A DNA stretch of 64,000 bases from Coxiellaceae bacterium (GCA_011523685.1 WTGG01000022.1:54042-118041), one strand, 5' to 3'; shown: positions 17,487 through 26,425, counted from the stretch's first letter. Notes: generated by a model not told the origin, from the letters alone. Numbers and translations: made by a program.

Positions 17487-18945
17487 CGGGATTCACCAAA
17501 GCTCTTAATTGATCGAGCACATCACTCGCAAGAAGACCTCGCTCACCACCTTGTTCTGCAGCACAATCCGCTGCCATGGCGTGCACCATAACACCAACCT
17601 CTGCAGCCTGAGTCAACGTCAAACCTTGTGCTAATAGTCCGCCCAAGATACCACTCAAAACATCACCCATACCTCCAGAGGCCATACCTGGATTACCTGC
17701 GGGACAAACGACCGGCAGTTCTGAAGCAGACTGTATAATAGTTCCAACACCCTTTAAGACCACGACACCACCATAAGCACGCTGAATTTTTTGTATGGCA
17801 ACAAATCGATCTGCTTGCACAGCAGTGGATGGTATTTCCAAGAGTCGACCCGCCTCACCTGGGTGAGGTGTTAAAATCCAATGTTGATTATGATGAGGCT
17901 CATTAGCCAATAAATTAAGGCCATCAGCATCGACCACCAATGGTTTTTCTGATAATTGAACATGATCCATTAATGGTTTTGACCAGTCTGATTGCCCCAA
18001 ACCTGGACCAATCACGATCACAGTGGCTCGCTCAATCAGTGGAAGCAAATCATCCACCGACTCAACGGAACAGCACATAATTTCAGGACGAGCACCTGTG
18101 ACAATCGATACATGCTCAGGCCTAGACGCTACTGTTACTAACCCCGCTCCGACACGCATTGCAGCCTCGGCTGCCATACGAACAGCACCACCCATACCAT
18201 GATCACCACCGATGACCAACACATGACCAAAATCACCTTTATGCGTATCACGACGACGACGCGGCAAAGCTGTTTCTAGCGATAGTGCATCCATTAAGCG
18301 AGCAGAAGGCATTATGGGTGAGTTTAACGATACCAGTGGCTCAACCATCAACTCGCCTACATGGGATGGGCCTGCACCGGTTACTAAGCCACTTTTCTTC
18401 GCCAAAAAGGTGACAGTAACCTGTGCTTCTACCGCAGCCGACATGACAGCGCCCCTATCTGCATTTAAACCCGTTGGGATATCGATTGACAGGACCGGTG
18501 ATGATGATCGATTGATCGCATGCACCATGCTTAAATAGTCTTCCGATAAGGGTCTATCACATCCAATCCCTAAAACAGCATCAACAATAACATCAGCATC
18601 TAATTTTGATGCTGACGTGTAAGGTTGAATATCCACCCCTGCCTCCTGGCAAGCTAAAGCCGCCTCTTGAGCAATACCCGTCAATGCTTCAGGGGTAGCC
18701 ATAGCATGTACAATAACAGAACACCCTGCTTCATGAGCACAGCGTGCTAACACAAAACCATCTCCCCCGTTATTGCCTTTACCACAACAAACCGCTATGG
18801 TCCTGCATTGTGGCCAGTGTTTGATTAAAACCTGCCAAGCAGCTGTGCCTGCTTGTTGCATGAGTGACGCCATAGATACCGACTGCTGTGAAACCAGTGC
18901 GTCTTCCATGGCTCGAATACCTTGAGTGTTATAAAGCGCGGTCAT
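17476..18945 (-). CDS. nnr: Bifunctional NAD(P)H-hydrate epimerase/dehydratase
   Basis: Repairs damaged NADH/NADPH hydrates: the N-terminal YjeF-type domain epimerises the R and S forms and the C-terminal ribokinase-like domain dehydrates the S form using ADP. The epimerase domain (about residues 1-205) has CGKGNNGGDGFVLA. The dehydratase domain (about 225-489) has HKGDFGHVLVIGG, TPHPGEAGRL and GGMGDVLSG. The ATG at 18945 (MTALYNTQ) fits homologues and has GGAT nearby. The frame extends to 18981 but would then run into the divergent queG start. Confidence 0.93.
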   Translation of the reverse strand: MTALYNTQGIRAMEDALVSQQSVSMASLMQQAGTAAWQVLIKHWPQCRTIAVCCGKGNNGGDGFVLARCAHEAGCSVIVHAMATPEALTGIAQEAALACQEAGVDIQPYTSASKLDADVIVDAVLGIGCDRPLSEDYLSMVHAINRSSSPVLSIDIPTGLNADRGAVMSAAVEAQVTVTFLAKKSGLVTGAGPSHVGELMVEPLVSLNSPIMPSARLMDALSLETALPRRRRDTHKGDFGHVLVIGGDHGMGGAVRMAAEAAMRVGAGLVTVASRPEHVSIVTGARPEIMCCSVESVDDLLPLIERATVIVIGPGLGQSDWSKPLMDHVQLSEKPLVVDADGLNLLANEPHHNQHWILTPHPGEAGRLLEIPSTAVQADRFVAIQKIQRAYGGVVVLKGVGTIIQSASELPVVCPAGNPGMASGGMGDVLSGILGGLLAQGLTLTQAAEVGVMVHAMAADCAAEQGGERGLLASDVLDQLRALVNPDAN

Positions 18946-18962
18946 AACTATCCATACATTTG

Positions 18963-20024
18963 ATGAGCTTAAAAATGCCAAACGTTGATTTTACGCAACT
19001 TCACCAAGACATCAAACGTTGGGCGCAAGAAATTGGCTTTCAACGCATTGGTGTCGCCGATATTGACTTAAAATTAGACAGTGAGCGTTACCGACATTGG
19101 TGTGAACAAGGCTTTCACGGCACCATGGATTACATGACTCGTCACGAAAGTTTACGTAATAACCCACAACAATTAGTCTCTGATGTGCAACGTGTCATTG
19201 TTGTCAGTATGAATTACTTAAGCGCGCAAACCGATATGCAAGCGATTGAAGATGGTCAAGAGACCGCCTACATCGCGCGTTATGCCCTAGGTCGTGACTA
19301 TCACAAATTACTGCGTAAACGTCTCGATAAGTTGGCCCAACGCATCACACAGCATGTCGCATCACATGGCTATCGCGCTTTTTGTGATAGCGCTCCAGTA
19401 CTTGAAAGAGCACTGGCACGTAAAGCCGGTGTTGGCTGGGTGGGTAAAAACACCATGATCATGAATCGAGAACAAGGTTCTTGGTTTTTTTTAGGCGAGT
19501 TGTTTACTAATATACCTCTACCCATTGATCAACCGATTAAAGATCATTGTGGTAGTTGTTCAGCGTGCATTACCGTCTGCCCAACACAGGCCATCATCAA
19601 ACCGTATCAACTTGATGCACGACGTTGCATTGCTTATTTAACCATCGAACACAAAGGCTCGATTGATCCTGAATTCAGACCTTTAATTGGCAACCGTGTG
19701 TTTGGTTGTGATGATTGTCAGATCATATGCCCATGGAATAAGTTTGCAAAAATCACTAATGAGACTGATTTCAAGCCGCGTCATCAACTCAATAGCAGCC
19801 AATTAGTCGATTTATTTTTATGGGATGAAGCCACCTTCCTCAAAAACACCGAAGGCTCGGCAATCCGGCGCACCGGTTATCTCAGTTGGCTAAGAAACAT
19901 AGCGATTGGACTTGGTAATGCCGCCAAACACGAAAAGATTCTTGCTGCACTGAATCAGCGGCGCTCACACCCATCCAGTCTTGTGCGCGAACACGTTGAA
20001 TGGGCCATTGCACAACAGCAATGA
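18963..20024 (+). CDS. queG: Epoxyqueuosine reductase QueG
   Basis: The last step of queuosine synthesis in tRNA: cobalamin-dependent reduction of epoxyqueuosine to queuosine. The 353-residue protein has two ferredoxin-type 4Fe-4S motifs, CGSCSACITVCP and CDDCQIICP, and family blocks such as DSAPVLERALA and GWVGKNTM. Starts at 18963 or 18975 are both possible; neither has a clear ribosome binding site. It is divergent from nnr with only about 17 bases between starts, so their promoters must overlap the coding regions or the gap. Confidence 0.93.
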   Translation: MSLKMPNVDFTQLHQDIKRWAQEIGFQRIGVADIDLKLDSERYRHWCEQGFHGTMDYMTRHESLRNNPQQLVSDVQRVIVVSMNYLSAQTDMQAIEDGQETAYIARYALGRDYHKLLRKRLDKLAQRITQHVASHGYRAFCDSAPVLERALARKAGVGWVGKNTMIMNREQGSWFFLGELFTNIPLPIDQPIKDHCGSCSACITVCPTQAIIKPYQLDARRCIAYLTIEHKGSIDPEFRPLIGNRVFGCDDCQIICPWNKFAKITNETDFKPRHQLNSSQLVDLFLWDEATFLKNTEGSAIRRTGYLSWLRNIAIGLGNAAKHEKILAALNQRRSHPSSLVREHVEWAIAQQQ

Positions 20025-20399
20025 AAGATCACAAAAATAAGACAGTTGAGAGAAAAAAATAGACACATAAATAATATGCAGAAAACTTGAAAAAATGCGG
20101 ACCATTAGACAGATAGTCCATATACAAAAAATGCAAGTTCGGTTATCAAACACACCACAAGTATTTGCAGATTATCCGATATTGGTTTTAGCAAAAATAT
20201 ACTTAAACGGTTTAGCGCAAAAACATAGCCGCTAGTGCGAATGAACATCTTACTCTGCCTTTTTTTGAATAAGTTATGAACATACTGCAAGAAGTTCAAA
20301 CTAAGCGACATTAAGAAAATATTAAGTTGATAGGCACGTCATCTTTTACTATTTATAGCAAACTAAGTCAGGTAAAGTTTTCCGAAAAAACAGATCATC
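20025..20399. other. AT-rich intergenic region before the TPR genes
   Basis: No gene is seen. It holds a TTAA-N7-TTAA repeat at 20311-20325 and, close to the TPR gene, TTGATA near 20327 with TACTAT about 15 bases on, a possible promoter. Confidence 0.4.
20310..20327 (-). promoter_or_regulatory. PmrA-like direct repeat (reverse orientation)
   Basis: On the minus strand this reads CTTAATATT-TT-CTTAATG, an almost exact match to the published PmrA consensus of two CTTAAT-type repeats 11 bp apart. It lies about 75 bases before the first TPR gene but points away from it; no minus-strand gene starts here. It may act in either direction or be chance. Confidence 0.35.
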
Positions 20400-21329
20400 A
20401 TGCGAAAGAAACGAAAAACCAGACACTCTACCGACATCAAGCCAATCTATAAAGCATTTCAACACATCGGTGCAGGAGCAACCGATGAAGCCGTGAAAAG
20501 CCTTTTGACTGTTACAAAAAAAAATCTTGTTGAATACATTGACGCTCAAATTCTTCTGGGTAAATTATATAGCCAAACAAATAAAATAGCAGAAGCAGAA
20601 CCTTGCTTTAAACAGGTACCTCTTGATCATCCAGAATACATCGAAATTCAGATTGAACTAGCTCATATTTATCTCATCGACGGACGAAGACGTTACCAAG
20701 AAGCCATTGACTGTTACATCACCATACCCCCACATCATGAGCAGTACATTGACGCTCAGTTATTTCTTGGTGAACTGTATGTTGAGACTGATCAACCAGA
20801 TTTAGCACAAGTACCTCTTTTTAAGGTGCTCAATCACGTTGATAAAGGATATAATTTCGATAAGAAAAAAGATGCTATCGGTCAGCTTATTGCTCTGGAA
20901 AGACAAAAAAAAGCAGTTTCTCAAGAGACATCCAACGCATGCTCTGAGCAGACACTTTTCAGAAAAGAAAGTTTTTTGAAAATCCAACCACCCATGTTGA
21001 TTGACTTACTTCACTTAGAAGCCAGCTACGTGAAGATTGAAAAAGTAAGAGAGCAGTTTGGTATTGGTTCGTCAAAGCTTGTAAGGTCTATTTTATCAGA
21101 ATTTACTCAAATATCAGATAAATCTAGATTTTACGACTTAGCACAAACTGAAATTGCTGCAAACTATGCAAACAGTTATGACTGGGAAGCTGCTGATGAG
21201 ATATTAGATACTCTTCCACGCAATCTTCCATCAAGCTTGCAATTAGAAAAGCTTATAAACACTATAAAGCAAGAAATAGAACACGAACATACACACAAAA
21301 GGCAACGAATAACGTATAGCTCAGGCTAG
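20400..21329 (+). CDS. TPR-repeat protein A with basic N- and C-terminus
   Basis: Unrecognised 309-residue protein made of tetratricopeptide-like helical repeats of about 34-40 residues (for example IDAQILLGKLYSQTNKIAEA near residue 42 and IDAQLFLGELYVETDQPDLA near 117). TPRs bind other proteins; there is no signal peptide or membrane segment. It begins MRKKRKTR and ends with HKRQR, both like monopartite nuclear localisation signals. It is followed after about 70 bases by a paralogous TPR gene on the same strand. Together with the lack of bacterial context this makes it a candidate secreted effector, by inference only. Confidence 0.7.
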   Translation: MRKKRKTRHSTDIKPIYKAFQHIGAGATDEAVKSLLTVTKKNLVEYIDAQILLGKLYSQTNKIAEAEPCFKQVPLDHPEYIEIQIELAHIYLIDGRRRYQEAIDCYITIPPHHEQYIDAQLFLGELYVETDQPDLAQVPLFKVLNHVDKGYNFDKKKDAIGQLIALERQKKAVSQETSNACSEQTLFRKESFLKIQPPMLIDLLHLEASYVKIEKVREQFGIGSSKLVRSILSEFTQISDKSRFYDLAQTEIAANYANSYDWEAADEILDTLPRNLPSSLQLEKLINTIKQEIEHEHTHKRQRITYSSG

Positions 21330-21398
21330 TGAAGAATGCATATAAAAAACTAGCGTTAAAAACTCGATATAACAAGCAACACAACACTTTTATTTACT

Positions 21399-22862
21399 AT
21401 GGCTACACGACTCCCTTACCAATCATGGATTGTAAAAACATCATCTGACAATCACAGCAATGATCAAACACCTACCATAGGACAAACACAAGACATGAAT
21501 ACATTATCCCATAATGAAGGGATCATTCTCTCTGCCATTGCCGCAAATAACCAAGGTCATTATGCTATAGCCATTAATCTTCTAGAAAGCCTTTATTTAT
21601 TAGAAGATGAGCATTCCTATTATGATGGGACCTTCATGCTTGCAAAGATATATCAACAACACAATGATGAGAATAATGCGATTCGTTGTTTCAACACTAT
21701 TCCAGCATCACACCCGAAATACTGCCAATCACAACACAAGATCGCAGACATATACCTTAGACAACACCATTGGGAACAAGCCATTGTTCATCTTAAAAAA
21801 ATTCCCACTGAAAAAGAAGAGTACATCGACACACAGATGATCATTATTGAGTCATATTGTAAACTTGGATTATTTGAAAACGCCATTGACTGGTTTGAAA
21901 AAATACACGAAAAAACTTCTGATGATTATTACGCGATCATGGAGGCCGTACAAATCATCGGAGAATATGAGGCACTTCATAATCATGCAATAAAGTATAT
22001 TAAAATTATACCTGAAGAGTATGAGTATTTTCTTGATGCGCAAGTGATACTTGGGGATCTCTACCTGAAAACTCAACAATACGCCAACGCCATTGAATGC
22101 TTTGAGAATATAACAGAAGAGCACGGTGACTTTTGGCATGCACAATATTCCTTAGGCTTTATTTACGCGAAATATTCTTCACGACGTGATGAAGCCATAG
22201 AATTACTGTCCGATATACCTAGTGATGAAAGCAGCTACCTAAAAAGCCAAATCACACTCTCTGAACTATACCTTTCTAGGGAAGACTATCTTAATGCAGA
22301 AAAAACACAACGAGTTTGCTTACAACTATTTAGAAAATCCAAAGCACACTTTGACATCATACAATCCTTACAAACTCTGCGACTCATTTATTTGAAAATG
22401 AATCGAGTCAACGATGGAATTCTTACACTATATCAATTAGGCGAAACGTATTATGCCTGCGATCGACTCATAGAAGCAGAAAACTGTTTTTCAGCCATCC
22501 CTCCATCCAGTCATTTTTTTGAAATCTCACAATATCGCAGCGGAATTTTAAGTCATCAGCGCGGCGCGCTAACAAAAGCAATCGCTCATTTACGTCGACT
22601 CCCTGAACAATCAGTACTTTTCACTTCCAGCCTGACAACCATGCTTGAATCAACATCCTTACTATTAGATGACCCCAAGACTGATGAAGATCAACGACCT
22701 GATTTAGAGGTCCTACAAGCAGCATCGATCTTAAATCAGATGAAGTATGGTATAAACGCTAAAAAACGAAGTCGCGAAGTCGAGCCTGAAGAGAGCGCTT
22801 CAAAAAAACGATCAATCAACATTGGCATTCAAGATAGAGAGACAATGTCTCTTAAACCTTAG
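21399..22862 (+). CDS. TPR-repeat protein B with bipartite NLS-like tail
   Basis: A 487-residue TPR protein related in repeat style to its upstream neighbour (repeats containing IDTQMIIIESYCKLG and LDAQVILGDLYLKT), running from about residue 45 to 430. The C-terminus has KKRSR (455-459) and KKR (469-471) separated by nine residues, the spacing of a bipartite nuclear localisation signal. No signal peptide. It probably shares a transcript with TPR protein A. It ends convergently against bcp with only 12 bases between stops. Function unknown; a scaffold acting in a host nucleus is a hypothesis. Confidence 0.7.
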   Translation: MATRLPYQSWIVKTSSDNHSNDQTPTIGQTQDMNTLSHNEGIILSAIAANNQGHYAIAINLLESLYLLEDEHSYYDGTFMLAKIYQQHNDENNAIRCFNTIPASHPKYCQSQHKIADIYLRQHHWEQAIVHLKKIPTEKEEYIDTQMIIIESYCKLGLFENAIDWFEKIHEKTSDDYYAIMEAVQIIGEYEALHNHAIKYIKIIPEEYEYFLDAQVILGDLYLKTQQYANAIECFENITEEHGDFWHAQYSLGFIYAKYSSRRDEAIELLSDIPSDESSYLKSQITLSELYLSREDYLNAEKTQRVCLQLFRKSKAHFDIIQSLQTLRLIYLKMNRVNDGILTLYQLGETYYACDRLIEAENCFSAIPPSSHFFEISQYRSGILSHQRGALTKAIAHLRRLPEQSVLFTSSLTTMLESTSLLLDDPKTDEDQRPDLEVLQAASILNQMKYGINAKKRSREVEPEESASKKRSINIGIQDRETMSLKP

Positions 22863-22874
22863 TACACCCGGACT

Positions 22875-23348
22875 TCATGACTGTAGTTCTTGTAGCTGAC
22901 GCAATACTTCATCTATGTGACCTTTTACCTTCACTTTACGCCACTCATGACGAAGCACACCTTTTGGGTCGATAATGAACGTACTGCGCTCAATACCCAT
23001 GTACTTTCGACCATACATACTTTTTTCTTTCATAACATCGAAATATTGGCACAGCTTTTCATCGGGATCTGTGATAAGTGGGTAGCCAATCGATAATTTT
23101 TCTATGAATTTTTCATGGGATTTTAGACTATCACGAGACACGCCAACAACTTTAGCCCCTAGCTGATTAAACTGAGGTAATGCTGTGGTAAAATCTTCTG
23201 CCTGTAAAGAACACCCTGAGGTATTATCTTTTGGATAAAAGTAAAGTACCAACCATTGATCCAAACAGTCGCTTAAGTTAGTCATTGTGCTATCCGTGCT
23301 GTCTACCTGACAAGATTTAATGGCACGATTCAGTGTTGCTGGCATCAC
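22875..23348 (-). CDS. bcp: Peroxiredoxin of the Bcp/PrxQ family
   Basis: A thiol peroxidase reducing hydroperoxides in the cytosol. The 157-residue protein has the PxxxTxxC active site as YPKDNTSGC, with the peroxidatic Cys at 46. The usual neighbour Pro before GC is Ser, and the resolving Cys found five residues later in E. coli Bcp is absent (SLQAED), so it is probably a one-cysteine form or uses another Cys. The C-terminal TFIIDPKGVLRHEW is typical. Start choice between the two first Met codons is open. Confidence 0.9.
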   Translation of the reverse strand: MMPATLNRAIKSCQVDSTDSTMTNLSDCLDQWLVLYFYPKDNTSGCSLQAEDFTTALPQFNQLGAKVVGVSRDSLKSHEKFIEKLSIGYPLITDPDEKLCQYFDVMKEKSMYGRKYMGIERSTFIIDPKGVLRHEWRKVKVKGHIDEVLRQLQELQS

Positions 23349-23463
23349 AATTCCTTAGTTTGTTAAATGATATCTTGATTGTAATGATGGGACACCACAT
23401 GTAAAGAGCTCAACCACATCATTCTTTAGCGGTTCAAAATAAAACAACACATCGACAAAAAAT

Positions 23464-23504
23464 GTGCAAAAAAACAGTGCAAAAAAATAGTGCAGAAAAA
23501 AATA
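23464..23504 (+). repeat. 13-bp A-tract tandem repeat, three copies
   Basis: GTGCAAAAAAACA, GTGCAAAAAAATA and GTGCAGAAAAAAATA follow one another. Regularly spaced A-tracts can bend DNA. The array lies about 40 bases upstream of the PmrA-like repeat of the next gene. Confidence 0.85.
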
Positions 23505-23538
23505 CATTATCAATGCGTAATCTCAATCTTTTTCAGTG

Positions 23539-23556
23539 ATTAATTCTATTTTAAGG
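23539..23556 (+). promoter_or_regulatory. PmrA-like direct repeat
   Basis: ATTAATTCTATTTTAAGG contains TTAA cores at 23540-23543 and 23551-23554, an exact N7 spacing, on the strand of the membrane protein gene that starts 80 bases downstream. The -10 region is not clear (AAAAAT or AAATAG near 23575). Confidence 0.4.
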
Positions 23557-23632
23557 TTTATACCCTTGAAGAAAAAATAGCGGTCATGAATACTTAATGA
23601 CTTAAATTACGTGAAAAAAGGAGCACAACACC

Positions 23633-24307
23633 ATGCAAGCAGTAACTGAACAACCCAAAAATGAATTAAACGAAGGGCTTATGGTTTCTGGGCAAATAAA
23701 CGATCAAGCAAGTGAAGCCGCTAGTACAATAGCATCACTAGAACGGCAGAGTCAGCTAAATCAAGCAGCAAAGAATTTACTACTGATTGCAGCAACTGCC
23801 GGTATTGGTATTTCAACGTACCATTTTGTGTCCGAAGGTGAAACGCCATTTACATCCTCCGACAACAATCTATTGCTTTACAACATTATGCTTGGTTTAT
23901 CAGCATTGGGAATATTAGGTATGGCAGGCTATCAGTGTCGTCAGTCTAATAGTTTTTTCCAACTTAAAAATAGCACCGCTAGTGATAACAACCTACTTAA
24001 CGGAATTCCATTCCAACATAAGGACAAAGACTACATCATCAAGGCCATTGCTCAACCAACAGAAGATCTATCAAGTAGTATGACTTATCGACTAGGTATT
24101 AAAGACAAAAGTACAGATTCAGATTTCGTTGTGGATAAAGAGAGACCTATAAGCTTAACACTCCAAGATGGTGAAGCCGAAAAAATAACAACTATCAAAG
24201 GCGTCTTAGATGCATGGAACCAAGGAAATGATCTAGAATATGAACTAGATAGCTTAATGGAAGACTTAACAGAATGCTTACAACAGACTAATCCTATTAT
24301 CTCTTAA
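23633..24307 (+). CDS. Orphan membrane protein with two TM helices
   Basis: Unrecognised 224-residue protein. After a polar N-terminus of about 45 residues come two hydrophobic segments (about 46-64 and 79-100) separated by a short loop. The C-terminal 120 residues are soluble and acidic, with a predicted beta-rich part (YIIKAIAQP, TYRLGIKDK) and a helical tail. A clear AAAGGAG site precedes the ATG. It is flanked upstream by an A-tract array and a PmrA-like repeat and downstream by a hairpin, so it forms its own transcription unit. The hairpin topology resembles bacterial proteins that insert in host membranes, without any specific match. Confidence 0.65.
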   Translation: MQAVTEQPKNELNEGLMVSGQINDQASEAASTIASLERQSQLNQAAKNLLLIAATAGIGISTYHFVSEGETPFTSSDNNLLLYNIMLGLSALGILGMAGYQCRQSNSFFQLKNSTASDNNLLNGIPFQHKDKDYIIKAIAQPTEDLSSSMTYRLGIKDKSTDSDFVVDKERPISLTLQDGEAEKITTIKGVLDAWNQGNDLEYELDSLMEDLTECLQQTNPIIS

Positions 24308-24328
24308 TCATAGAGTAGAGTTATAATA

Positions 24329-24352
24329 ACTATGATCAAGGATGATCATAGT
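24329..24352 (+). terminator. Perfect 9-bp hairpin
   Basis: ACTATGATC, a six-base loop and GATCATAGT form a perfect stem 20 bases after the stop of the membrane protein gene. The T-tract behind it is weak (GCTTTATA), so it may be a modest terminator. Confidence 0.5.
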
Positions 24353-24428
24353 GCTTTATAAAATAGTTAACCTTACGCATGACTTTGTGTGTGATAACAA
24401 TCAAAATAAACGCAGCTCTACTGCTCTT

Positions 24429-24728
24429 TTACTTTATCTGAAGGCTTTCACAGCTCTTAAGGTCTTTGTTCTGGCACTGTTCCTTACACTCATCGGCACA
24501 GACTTTGCCACAACCTTGAGGCGGGACCTGGTAAGAAACAACACATGATTTTTTCTCACAAAACTGTTTATCTCGCGATAGCTTACATACGCAATCATAT
24601 TGCTGACAGGAATCAAACCCCTCGTCTGAATCATTAAAAAAAACAGAAACAGGATTTACGAAATACAATAGCAATCCCAGCAAAAACGCTATAATTAGAA
24701 AAATATAAAATAGTTTATACTTATGCAT
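24429..24728 (-). CDS. Small Cys-rich membrane-anchored or exported protein
   Basis: Unrecognised product of about 99 residues. It starts MHKYKLF, with a hydrophobic segment from about residue 5 to 24 that serves as a signal anchor or signal peptide, followed by a short acidic stretch and a compact C-terminal region with ten cysteines in pairs (CVC, CGKVC, CKEQC). The cysteine density suggests a disulfide-knotted extracytoplasmic domain. An overlapping shorter frame on the same strand lacks these features. A GTG six bases upstream is an alternative start. Confidence 0.6.
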   Translation of the reverse strand: MHKYKLFYIFLIIAFLLGLLLYFVNPVSVFFNDSDEGFDSCQQYDCVCKLSRDKQFCEKKSCVVSYQVPPQGCGKVCADECKEQCQNKDLKSCESLQIK

Positions 24729-24872
24729 TATCACGCTCTATAGTCTTTACATTTATCTTGATAATAGGAGAAGAAAGCATTCATTTCAAACCTAGGGTTG
24801 ACTTATAAAACTTAATGCATGACACAGTTATTAGAAGAACTAAAATTTTATCAGTCACTCTTTATAATATAT

Positions 24873-24897
24873 TAAAAAATAAGCACTTAAGAGTGCT
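24873..24897 (-). terminator. Rho-independent terminator
   Basis: AGCACT-CTTA-AGTGCT stem followed on the minus strand by TATTTTTTA, 16 bases beyond the stop of the kinase-like gene. Confidence 0.75.
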
Positions 24898-24912
24898 ATT
24901 AAGATACGGACC

Positions 24913-26205
24913 CTATGACACCATAATGGGCTGACTTGCCGTATGACCAGAACCGATAGAAATATCCTGCCTATCTGTCAGATTCGATTTAGGACTCAAT
25001 AATGTAAAAAAACCATACACCCTTGTCATTAAACCAACACGATGATTATCAGCAGTATGTTGATTCTCTACAAATCTTTGTTTTACTGAATCTTGGCAAA
25101 AAAAATTCAAAGCCGACAAGCAATGATATTTACACAATAATGGCTTGAAGAAGTTTAGCTTCTCAAGAAAATATTGATACCAGGAAGGCTTTCTAAACAA
25201 GTACGTTGATAATCGATTTACCATTAAAACTGGATTATATTCCTGTTGAATATCCTTCACAAACTCTTTATTCTCAGGACACTGATTAGATCGAACCTTC
25301 TCAGGCTGCCCATAATATGATTTAGCAAAAGCTATCTTCATACAAAACAAATCAATTGTTGTTCTAACAGAAAAACAACCAATCTGCTTACATTTATCCT
25401 GCCAATCTGTTTTTACAAACTCCAACAAATAACTGAAAACATGATAGTGCTCGTCAGTGCAATAAGGGTGATTTTTTAATGCTGTTAGAATATCGCCAAT
25501 CGAACTATCAGAGAATTCAGAAACACAACAAAGCCCCATAATTAGATACATCAACGAGGTTTCATTATTCGTTTCATAAAACTTCTCTGTTGTAATCATG
25601 TAATCAATAAAATCATTGACAATCATTTTACTTAAACTATTAAACTCAATAGTATCCTCATCATCAAGCAAGTCTACCAATAAATCAGAGTCAACAATTT
25701 TTACCTCACCATCAACTATCCCAAAGTTATCAATATTCTTATAATCACCTATTATTTGTTTTTTTTGTGCAATTGAATCCATTACAAACATAAAGTAGTG
25801 TTGCATATCACCTTCTCTATATCTGTCTAACACACGTGCCTTACCTTGCTTCACAATCTGAAATGTATTTTCTAGATCATAATGCTTCATGTTATCAAAC
25901 AGTTCTTTTTTAATCTCATCAGAATTACGGGGTGAATTCGACAGAAGGGAGTCACGTAAATATTGCTTATTAAACTTATAAACAGAGGAGTTATCAAATG
26001 ATAAAGATAACGCAACATTTACCGTTCCGCAGCCTTCTATTAAAATATCAGTCTCTCGCTGCTGGATAGTATTAAGCAATCTTGATAAATCATCACCAAT
26101 AATTGGCATCTCTGGAATTAACGAAGCATTTTTATTAATAGCTAATGGGATAGTCATAGTTTTCATATCATCAGTTAATGGAAGATTAACTGTAATAATA
26201 TTCAT
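24913..26205 (-). CDS. Orphan protein with protein-kinase-like motif order
   Basis: No close family recognised, but the N-terminal 175 residues show the motif order of a kinase fold. A glycine-rich turn IEGCGTVNVA (57-66) is followed by VYKF with Lys77 (like the VAIK lysine). Next come GDYKNIDN (153-160), similar to the catalytic-loop DxKxxN, then GEVKIVDSD with Asp172 where DFG would be. The HRD histidine is absent and an extra residue sits in the loop. The rest (about 190-430) is helical and Cys-rich. There is no signal peptide. It has its own terminator and about 220 bases upstream. Atypical kinases of this kind are known among Legionella effectors; assignment here is a hand-made inference. 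Confidence 0.55.
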   Translation of the reverse strand: MNIITVNLPLTDDMKTMTIPLAINKNASLIPEMPIIGDDLSRLLNTIQQRETDILIEGCGTVNVALSLSFDNSSVYKFNKQYLRDSLLSNSPRNSDEIKKELFDNMKHYDLENTFQIVKQGKARVLDRYREGDMQHYFMFVMDSIAQKKQIIGDYKNIDNFGIVDGEVKIVDSDLLVDLLDDEDTIEFNSLSKMIVNDFIDYMITTEKFYETNNETSLMYLIMGLCCVSEFSDSSIGDILTALKNHPYCTDEHYHVFSYLLEFVKTDWQDKCKQIGCFSVRTTIDLFCMKIAFAKSYYGQPEKVRSNQCPENKEFVKDIQQEYNPVLMVNRLSTYLFRKPSWYQYFLEKLNFFKPLLCKYHCLSALNFFCQDSVKQRFVENQHTADNHRVGLMTRVYGFFTLLSPKSNLTDRQDISIGSGHTASQPIMVS

Positions 26206-26377
26206 CAGACGATATCTTAACCTAGATCAAAAAATGATAAAAAAGACACTTCACAATGACTAACGGACCATCAAAAAAACCCTATAACCACATGATATAT
26301 TGCTAGAATATTTTAAAAACCAATGAATTAAGGATTTAGTAGGCATACTAGATGATAATAGGTATAAAGAGTTTTAT

Positions 26378-26407
26378 CCCGTTACCCTAACATACAAGGG
26401 TAACGGG
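26378..26407. terminator. Strong 11-bp hairpin
   Basis: CCCGTTACCCT and AGGGTAACGGG enclose an 8-base loop. It lies 18 bases after the stop of the 100-residue gene on the minus strand. It lacks a clear T-tract on either side, so it may act as a transcript 3'-end stabiliser as much as a terminator. Confidence 0.6.
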
Positions 26408-26425
26408 TTAGGCATGACTATTATT

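Noticed and set aside
24434-24634. Overlapping 66-residue minus-strand ORF
   Set aside because: It overlaps the Cys-rich exported frame, lacks its signal segment and has no ribosome binding site.
24888-24903. TTAA repeat near 24.9 kb as a PmrA-like box
   Set aside because: The spacing is eight bases, not seven, and one half belongs to the terminator hairpin of the kinase-like gene.
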